Shown piece after piece: positions 57,361 to 64,000 of a DNA stretch of 64,000 nt (positions are counted from its first letter, which is position 1; each line of letters begins with the position of its first letter). The notes beneath the pieces are model-generated. The model was not told the origin of the DNA. It was given only the letters and a program-made list of their open reading frames with translations, and made no database searches. Position numbers and translations under genes: made by a program. Origin of the DNA: Pinus tabuliformis (lineage: Eukaryota; Streptophyta; Pinopsida; Pinales; Pinaceae); contig CM062819.1 of NCBI GenBank assembly GCA_031772625.1, positions 1,234,008,955 to 1,234,072,954 of the forward strand, in the 5' to 3' direction.

Positions 57361-59813
57361 TTAGGCTACAATAATATAACTTTAGCCATTGTTTTGTCTA
57401 TAAAGGGGCTATAAGGACACTTTCAATATATTAACTTTCTTTTATTTTGTTTTAAATGTTTTGAATACCAATACTTTTGGCACATAAAACATGAAAGGTG
57501 CATTTTGTTTAATGATAACTAGTTTTATTTAGATATATAAAGTATGAGTTTTTGTTTGTGGAATATTACATGTGCTCCCTCCAACTAGGCATATATATTT
57601 ATTATTTTTTAACGTGAAAAGTTTTGACAAAATCTTGCTAAATTTGATGTTGGTTTAAGTAAAATTTGTTTTATAACAAATGTTGTTTAAAAGGTTATCA
57701 ATCTTTCGAATATTATATATAGTTTAGTCACATTTTTTGTTGGTATTTATATGCACTATAGAAATCTATAATATTCAAGATAGCATTTGATCCATTGAAG
57801 AGCTAGTGATAAAAAATGCAAAAAAAATATGACTTTTATTTACAAAATATTATATACAATTCATGTATTTAAAGATGCATATTTTTCTTGAATGCATTTC
57901 TTTACATAAAAAGTGTTGATAATTGTTCAATTAATTTTATATGTTAATACATGAAAAATATTTTTATGTTTAGATTATAAAATTTCTTTATAATTATGAT
58001 TATAAAGATAAAAATGTATCCATTTTTTTATTTATTTGAATGTAAACTTTATATATATAAATGATTGTTATTTTTTTCAAAAGTGTTATAAATAAAATGA
58101 ACTATCATCTTTAGAAATTTCATATGAATTGAATTTCACCTTAAACCTTCTATTAAATAGAGATTTTTATTATTTTTATGTTTATATTAAGTTTTTTATT
58201 ATGTTATTTTATTCCAACATAGAAGGATGAATCATTTTAAAATAATTTTGGTAGTTTATCTTTACCGCTCCAACTAAATACAACCAAGTAGCTTTTTTTT
58301 AATATAAATACTTAAGTATCAAACCAAAATAAAAAATGATAAATAAATATGAATACATAAATGTATAATATTATACTATAAATTTTATATAATGGTAATT
58401 ATTGTTAAAACATTAATGAATTACACAATTAAGTCCCTATTATCAATATTTTTATTAATATAAAGTATGGGTATGCATAGTTAATAATTTATTATTTATT
58501 ATCAATATATTATCAAATATAAATAATTTTTTATTATAATGTTAATATATAAAGGGAATATATGAAGTAATCATGTGAATGTTGATTAAATTGATATAAA
58601 TTCATTCTATTTATATAATTTTTTATGGGGGAAATATCTTCCAAATCCATTCAAAAGAACAAGAAATATTCATCATATAAATGCTTAGTAAGAAAAAACT
58701 ATATGAAATGAATTTCTCCATTCACCATATAGCTATAACAAACCACTTATATAAGACTTTACCTATTCTCAAAAAATCATAGTAGATCAAATAACAAATC
58801 CTAGTGAACCAGAGTAGTGCATATATTACCATTTGATAACAATGCTGACATTGAAATTTGAACAAGAATGAAATTTCAAAAAAAAAAAAAAAAATCATTC
58901 CATTTCATTGGAAAATTGTTTAAAAAAAACAATTTTAATGTTTGTAGGCCTTGAAGCTATACTCTCCTAAGTTTTATGTTGCTTCCCTATCACAAACATC
59001 TACACATTGTCAAATGGTTGACTCCATCAACCTTAAAATCTAGAGAGTCTCATAAATTGTAGGGCAAAGAATCATTTCTATCTAAATTTTAAAAGAGTCT
59101 CATAAAAAATTGTGGGTGGAGATTCATTTCTAATTAAATTTTAAAAATAGCACGGTTGTCTATACTCAATTTTCAAAATTTTTATTAAATTATATTTTAA
59201 AATTTCTTCCAAATTTAAAATAAAAATTTATTATAAAACTACTTTTTCTAGTCCTTTTTAACCTTTTAATAATAAAATGTGTAAAGACTCTTTGGGAGAG
59301 CTCAATTGAAGTTTTGGATTCAAATATTGTGCTATTGGCGGATTGGGGGTGAGAAGTTGGACATGATAAAGATATAGTCCAACCAATCTTACCAAAAAAA
59401 AATTGTAAAATTTTATTTTTAATTTATATAAATTTCTATGGAATTATTATATATAATAATTATTTTCATCTATCCAACATTATACATTTAAATTTTTTAA
59501 TAAAAATTATATATAAATATAAAATAAAATTTATATAATCAAACTTATATAATTAATATAATTTTTTTCCCAAGGAAAAATCATAATTTTTCATTAATTT
59601 TGAAAAATTACATATAGTAGATGCCATAGGCATATGCATAACTGTTGGTTGAAACCAGTTCATAGTTGGACAAAAAATATTATGTGTCGAAGCAATAAAC
59701 ATAAGAGAGTTGTACATATCAACCACGCACGGTGATTCAGAGTTTCATAAAACAGAAAATGTTTTCATCATAAATATATACATATATAACAAAAAACTGA
59801 GCCATTATGTTCA
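57361..59813. other. AT-rich gene-free region
   Basis: No coding sequence, RNA gene or structured element is recognised. It includes an A(16)-like run near 58878-58893 and long ATTTAATA-rich stretches. The 3' untranslated end of the minus-strand LINE probably lies at about 59560-59813; a T run on the plus strand near 59562-59568 may be its poly(A) tail. Confidence 0.45.
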
Positions 59814-60330
59814 TCAAAAGTTTTGTGCCTGATCCCTCCAGGGATAAAAACTATCGATATAAGACCGATGGTAAAAATGATATTGTTCTGCTCCATGTTG
59901 TTTTGTTATCATCCACAGTCCTCTCGGTTGTGTCGTGGCCTCCTTGGATAGCTTGTCAGTGGCCTTGTTATATTCCATGTAAATGTGTTGGCAGATTATA
60001 GTGTTAAATTGTGCCTTATAAACCATGATCTCATCCAGAATATTTCTAAGCGAATGTGCATGACATGTATTTTTACAATTGAACCAATTTATGATGATTT
60101 GTGAGTCCCCAAAGATTTGAATGTTATTGCATGAGTATGCAAGTGAAAAATGCAGTAAATGCGAGAGGGTAATCAGTTCCGCATAATTGTTTGTACCCTC
60201 CCCCAATCCCATTTTTATTTTGTAATAGTGTTGGTCAGGTAGGTATAGAAGTGATCCTCCCCCACATCCATGAGATTAGGATGCTCCATCGAAGTATGCC
60301 CATGGGGTATTTTAATCAATAATTCTAGGG
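59814..60330 (-). pseudogene. LINE C-terminal RNase H
   Basis: The clean piece 60212-59814 reads NNYAELITLSHLLHFSLAYS (Glu), IQIFGDSQIIINWFN (Asp) and EYNKATDKLSKEATT (last Asp), ending DSFYPWRDQAQNF. Directly upstream in the same frame, across one TAA, is FDGAS with the first catalytic Asp, so all four acidic residues remain. The region 60553-60330 between zf-RVT and RNase H is frameshifted. Confidence 0.85.
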
Positions 60331-60554
60331 GCGCGCAGGCAAGCTGTAGAGGGTTGTGTCTCTCTAGGTATTTCTTGGTAAGCAGCGATGACCTTTGCAG
60401 TGATGAAAGGCCAACGTGCCGGAGAACCTTGGAAGATGATTCTGTTTCTAACCAACCAGATCTTCCAGCATACAAGGAGGAGTATGCATCAGGACTTGCC
60501 GTCCGGGTGTATTCTATTCCAATTTGTCCACGCCTCAGTGATCGACAGACCATG

Positions 60555-61193
60555 CTAGCTGCCTTGTTTTTGGAGGAGGTGAATAATTTGATGCCAAAGT
60601 TGTACAGTGAGGGGGCAGGTTAAGAAGAGGTGCTCATTTGTCTCTGCTGCCTGTGTACAGAGGACACATCTGTGTGGCCCAAAATGCGATCTGCGCATGA
60701 GGTTTTCACCCGTTGGTGTCTTGTTTCGCAGCAAATTCCACATGAGAAGTCTGGCTCCTAGGGGGGCTTTCAATTTCCAAATTTTTGACCACCATTCAAG
60801 GAGAGTTGGTGGTTGACAGACCCATATCAGGTGTTGATATCCTGGTTTTGGAGAGTATTTCATATTCTCTGCTGGGGACCAAATTAATTCATTAGTACCT
60901 TTTGTTTTGCGGACATCTGTTTCATTTAGAGCATGTATATATCCCGCCCAGATATGATGCCAAGGTTCCGGTATGCCCAGGTGTTGAGCCGTGTACCAGA
61001 GTTGTTCAAAAATGGAGCTGCTACCTCTGTCTACGATCTGTCTAACCGTTTTAATCTGCCTCTGATTTAAGAATAGTATAAGATCAAGAGGTAAGCGGTG
61101 CATATTGCCCCCACCAGACCATGGATCCAGACCTATGCGAGCCATGTTGCCTTCCTTGATTTTCCAGGTAAGTCCCTCTTGGATGTTGGGCAT
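60555..61193 (-). pseudogene. LINE zinc-binding region (zf-RVT)
   Basis: This 212-codon piece contains IWKLKAPLGARLLMWNLLRN, HRCVLCTQAAETNEHLFLTC and PLTVQLWHQIIH, matching the CxxC...HxxxxC zinc-binding module that follows RT in plant LINEs. It likely helps grip the template or target. A stop between 61193 and 61239 (NPT*) separates it from RT. Confidence 0.88.
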
Positions 61194-61238
61194 GGTATGG
61201 AAAATGGATTTCCAAACAATTGATATCCCAATTCGAGG

Positions 61239-62640
61239 CTAGGTTGGGTTACGGATCCAGTCCATGAGGTGCTGAGGCCAGATGTATTTATGATAAATAA
61301 CCTTGGTCCAGAGATTCTGAGTAGTGAGTAAGGACCATCCCATTTTAGCTACAAGTGCTTGTGCAAAGGCATGGAGGTCTTTTAATCCCCACCCACCCCA
61401 TTTTTTTGGTAGGGTGATTTGTTTCCATCCCACCCATGCATAGGGCTTGCCTTCTTTGTATCCATTCCAAAGGAAACAACAGCAGATCTGTTGGATGCGA
61501 GCGAGTATCCCTCTAGGGATCCATGCCAAAGTCATCTAGTACACAGGTGTGGCTTCTAAAACAGATTTTATGAGCACTAACCGGCCTGCTCTTGAAAGGA
61601 AGCAATGGTTCCAATTTTTTAGTCTTTTCTCCACTTTTGTGACGAGCCAGATCCAATCTGCAATATGATAGTTGTGAGGTTTAAGCCGGAAGCCCAGGTA
61701 TTTTAGCCCATCCTCCATAAGATGTTGCTGGAAAGGGAAAAGACGGGCTGCATTTCTGGCTTCCAAGGGAGAGGTGAAGGAGAGAGTGATGGTAGACTTG
61801 GAGTGATTTGCTTCCATGCCAGTGGCTTTTGCAAAGAGTTTGAGGATGTCATGGAAGGTTGATGAGTCCCTCTGACTACCATCTAGGAAGATGAGTACAT
61901 CATCGACAAAAAGAAGGTGAGTGAGGTGGCAGAGTGCATTCAAATGTAGACCATGAAGTCGACCTTCCCTTTTGGCTATTGTGAGGAGCCTGCTCAGGGC
62001 CTCCATTACAATAAGAAAGAGCAGAGGGGAAAGTGGGCATCCCTGCCGAAGGCCTCTCTCGGCATGAAAGAAATGCGAAGCAGAGCCATTTATGAGGACA
62101 CTGAAGGTGGCAGAGGTTATGCAGCACATGATCCAGTTGATGAAAGGTGGAGGGAACCCCAAGTGGGTGAGGATCATTTTAATGTATAGCCAACTGACCT
62201 TGTCGAAAGCTTTGGCTAGATCAATCTTAAGAATGGCACCTTTGATCTTTTTATGATTGATAGAGTGAAGGGCTTCTTGTGCAGTGTCGATGGCTTCGTG
62301 AATTTGTCTGTTCTATAGGAAGGCAAATTGTTCAGAGGATATATGACTGGATAGGATAGGGTGGAGCCAGTTTGCTATGATCTTGGCTATAATTTTATAC
62401 AAGCTATTGCAGAGTGAGATAGGTCGAAAGTCATTGAAAGAAGATGGGGAGTCAAATTTAGGTATTAGAGCAATGAATCTAGTGTTTATGGCATCATACA
62501 TGCACCCTGTTACTCTGCATTCTTCCACCACTTTAAGTAGGTTGTTTCTGATCAGGTCATAGAAAGCAAGGAAGAATTTTATGGGCCAGCCATCCAGACC
62601 AGGGCTCTTGTCCTTGTTGAACCATTTAAGCATTCCTTCC
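61239..62640 (-). pseudogene. LINE reverse transcriptase
   Basis: Blocks in order: FNKDKSPGLDGWPIKFF, RFIALIPKFDSPSSFNDFRP, ILKIDLAKAFDKVSWLYIK, RGLRQGCPLSPLLFLIVMEA, THLLFVDDVLIFLDG (catalytic FVDD intact) and YLGFRLKPHNYHIADW. Open pieces are 62633-62313, 62177-61536 and 61535-61239. A TAG at 62312 and a TAG at 61536 (TGG expected) are the only interruptions in this domain, so it is well preserved. Confidence 0.92.
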
Positions 62641-62786
62641 AGTTCCCCTAGAGTGATCGGGGTATTTACCTCTTCATAAGCTTCCTCATCAATGAAGCTG
62701 GGAAAGTGTCCAGCTATTTGGACAATTTCGGCAATGGAAGCCTCACAGGGAGCCCTAAAGAGATTTCTGAAGTGAGTGGACCCTAA

Positions 62787-64000
62787 CTATGAAAGTTGAC
62801 TAAAAGTAGATGCCATGCTTCCATCTTCCCCGGGCATATGCCAAATGGTGTTTGAGATTTTCCTTCCTTTAGCATAGTTTTGAAAGAACTTTGTGTTTTC
62901 ATCCCCTGCTTGTAGCCAGATTGCTCGACTTTGGAGGCGCCAAGTTTCTTCTCTTTCCTTTAGGATTTTGATCTTTTGGTTTTCTAGAGAAATTAGCTGA
63001 TCCTTGGCCTCTGCAGATGTAAACCCTCTGTTCTGCTCATCCAGAAGTGAGGCTAGAGAAAGTTCCACTGTAATGAGGGTGTTCTCATCTCTCTTGGATT
63101 TTTCCTTTGCCCATTTGATAGAGAGATTTTTGAGCATTTTGAGGTTCCAGTAGAAACCTTCAGCCCAAGTGCTACTTCTGGATGGGGGATGGAGCTTCCA
63201 GAAATCATTTATCATTTGAATGTAGGATGGGTCATTTAACCAGATGGAGTTAAATTTATAAGGTGCCCCTAGTTTTTTTTGTGGACCCGAGATCTCCATG
63301 AATATGGGGGAATGATCCGAGATACCACCAGATCCCACCCATTGTCTGTAGAGAGATAGATTTTGTATCATTGAGTCCTTTATCAGGAATTTATCCATCC
63401 TTCTAGCTAATGCTGCTTCACCTATGCGACGATTTCTCCAGGTGGGGAGGGGTTTGTTCATGGGAATGTCCATCAGGTGGTGTTGTTCCAGCAGTCTCTC
63501 CATTAATTCAGTGAGCCTGTCAATTTGAGCATTGGTGCCCCAGGATTCTCCATATCCAATAGAGAAATTTAGGTCTCCCCCAATGATAAGATTATCTGAG
63601 GCCATAATCGATAAGTTGAGTAGCCGATTCCAGTAAGCCTTTCTGTGGTGGCATGGTCCATAGATATTAACAATATGTAGGTCCACTCCCAGATCAGAGG
63701 CGAAGATATCCATGCCCATGAACCCCTTCCCCCCCCCCCCCCCCACCATGAGCTTCTCAGGTTTATGGTACGGGGGTTGTATCCAATTGCCAAGCCTCCA
63801 GATCGTCCAATAACATCCAAGAATTAAAAAAACCAGCCAGGCTTCAGAGGGTCGAGAGTGCGAGAGATGAGGTCGGCTTCTCCCAAGGTTCCTTGTAGGA
63901 GGATGATGTCTAAATATTCGGAGTCGAGAAGTCTTTTACGAGCTAGTTTTTTGGGTGAACTAGCCATGCCCCTACAGTTGAAAGATAGGCACTTCATGGA
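62787..64000 (-). pseudogene. LINE endonuclease domain, 5' truncated by window edge
   Basis: The AP-type endonuclease nicks target DNA to prime reverse transcription. From the edge the frame reads KCLSFNCRGMASSPKKLARK, with the conserved Asn. It then gives LLQGT where LLQET is expected, so the catalytic Glu is Gly. The clean ORF 63749-62787 (320 codons) includes IIGGDLNFSIGYGESWG (GDxN motif) and GISDHSPIFMEISG (SDH motif), then a helical linker to RT. A run of 16 C at 63729-63744 lies at the frame change between the two parts, so a length error there could be technical. A stop at 62787 (SQLS*) lies before RT. Confidence 0.85.
63729..63744. repeat. C(16) homopolymer
   Basis: Sixteen consecutive C on the plus strand (G on the coding strand). 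It lies between two frames of the LINE endonuclease and is a likely site of slippage or assembly error. Confidence 0.9.

Larger units (their letters stand above)
59560..64000 (-). mobile_element. LINE retrotransposon with C-terminal RNase H, 5' end beyond window
   Basis: The minus strand holds, from 64000 downward, an AP-type endonuclease, RT, a zinc-binding region (zf-RVT) and an RNase H. This is the layout of plant L1-type LINEs whose ORF2 has acquired an RNase H. Stops occur at a handful of sites, several where Gln or Trp is expected (for example FL*NRQ near 62312 and PVY*MTLAW at 61536), so the copy is dead but only moderately old. An ORF1, if present, lies beyond the window. Confidence 0.9.

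Noticed and set aside
1..64000. CRISPR array, operon or bacterial-type system
   Set aside because: The introns, LTR retrotransposons and LINE show nuclear plant DNA; no regularly spaced repeat array or prokaryotic gene is present.

Overview
The window looks like an intergenic stretch of a very large, repeat-rich seed-plant genome. A conifer or other gymnosperm is my best guess, from the density and age of the retrotransposons and the style of the Ty3/gypsy and LINE proteins, but this is inference. No complete, intact host gene is visible. Nearly everything that can be named is a transposable element in some stage of decay.

Layout. (1) 1-2868: non-coding, LTR-like sequence with a repeated GGGTGGTAGC motif, broken by a 569-bp fold-back element (1037-1605). 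(2) 2869-28206: a three-level nest. An old minus-strand repetitive ORF (28206 down to about 2869) is split by Ty3/gypsy element A (plus strand, 4154-27235, LTRs 868/869 bp). A is itself split by sister element B (minus strand, 11649-22947, LTRs 1002/1003 bp), which is flanked by a 5-bp duplication TTGGA. A and B share gag with three zinc knuckles, a DLGS protease, RT, RNase H, integrase and a long extra 3' ORF of unknown function ending in coiled coil. A keeps a second capsid-like module between protease and RT that B has lost by a deletion of roughly 0.75 kb. (3) 28207-37900: a different, older Ty3/gypsy element C on the minus strand, with the start of its 5' LTR at 36400 and a second fold-back element inserted at 33136-33744. 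(4) 37900-46715: mostly non-coding with a decayed gypsy integrase fragment and a few retrotransposon-like landmarks. (5) 46721-53259: a young Ty1/copia element D (plus strand) with LTRs about 2% different by eye, TSD GTGGG, a perfect tRNA-Met primer-binding site and one frameshift before RNase H. (6) 53967-54118: an orphan 152-bp laccase exon, minus strand. (7) 55437-57360: remnants of an unrecognised multi-exon gene with a zinc-finger-like N-terminus and internal tandem duplications. (8) 57361-59813: AT-rich, no gene. (9) 59814-64000: a minus-strand LINE with endonuclease, RT, zinc-binding region and a C-terminal RNase H, running off the window edge.

The elements work as autonomous copy-and-paste units, not as a pathway. 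Most are dead: in-frame stops are frequent and often sit where a sister copy has CAG, the pattern expected from deamination of methylated CHG sites. Relative ages can be read from the nesting: minus-strand ORF, then A, then B; C, then its fold-back insertion; D is clearly the youngest.

The least familiar items are the two full-length palindromic TA-flanked elements, the conserved 3' ORF and duplicated capsid-like module of A/B, the 20-bp palindrome upstream of the LTR TATA box, and the recurrent 19-93-bp local tandem duplications between 46.8 and 57.2 kb.
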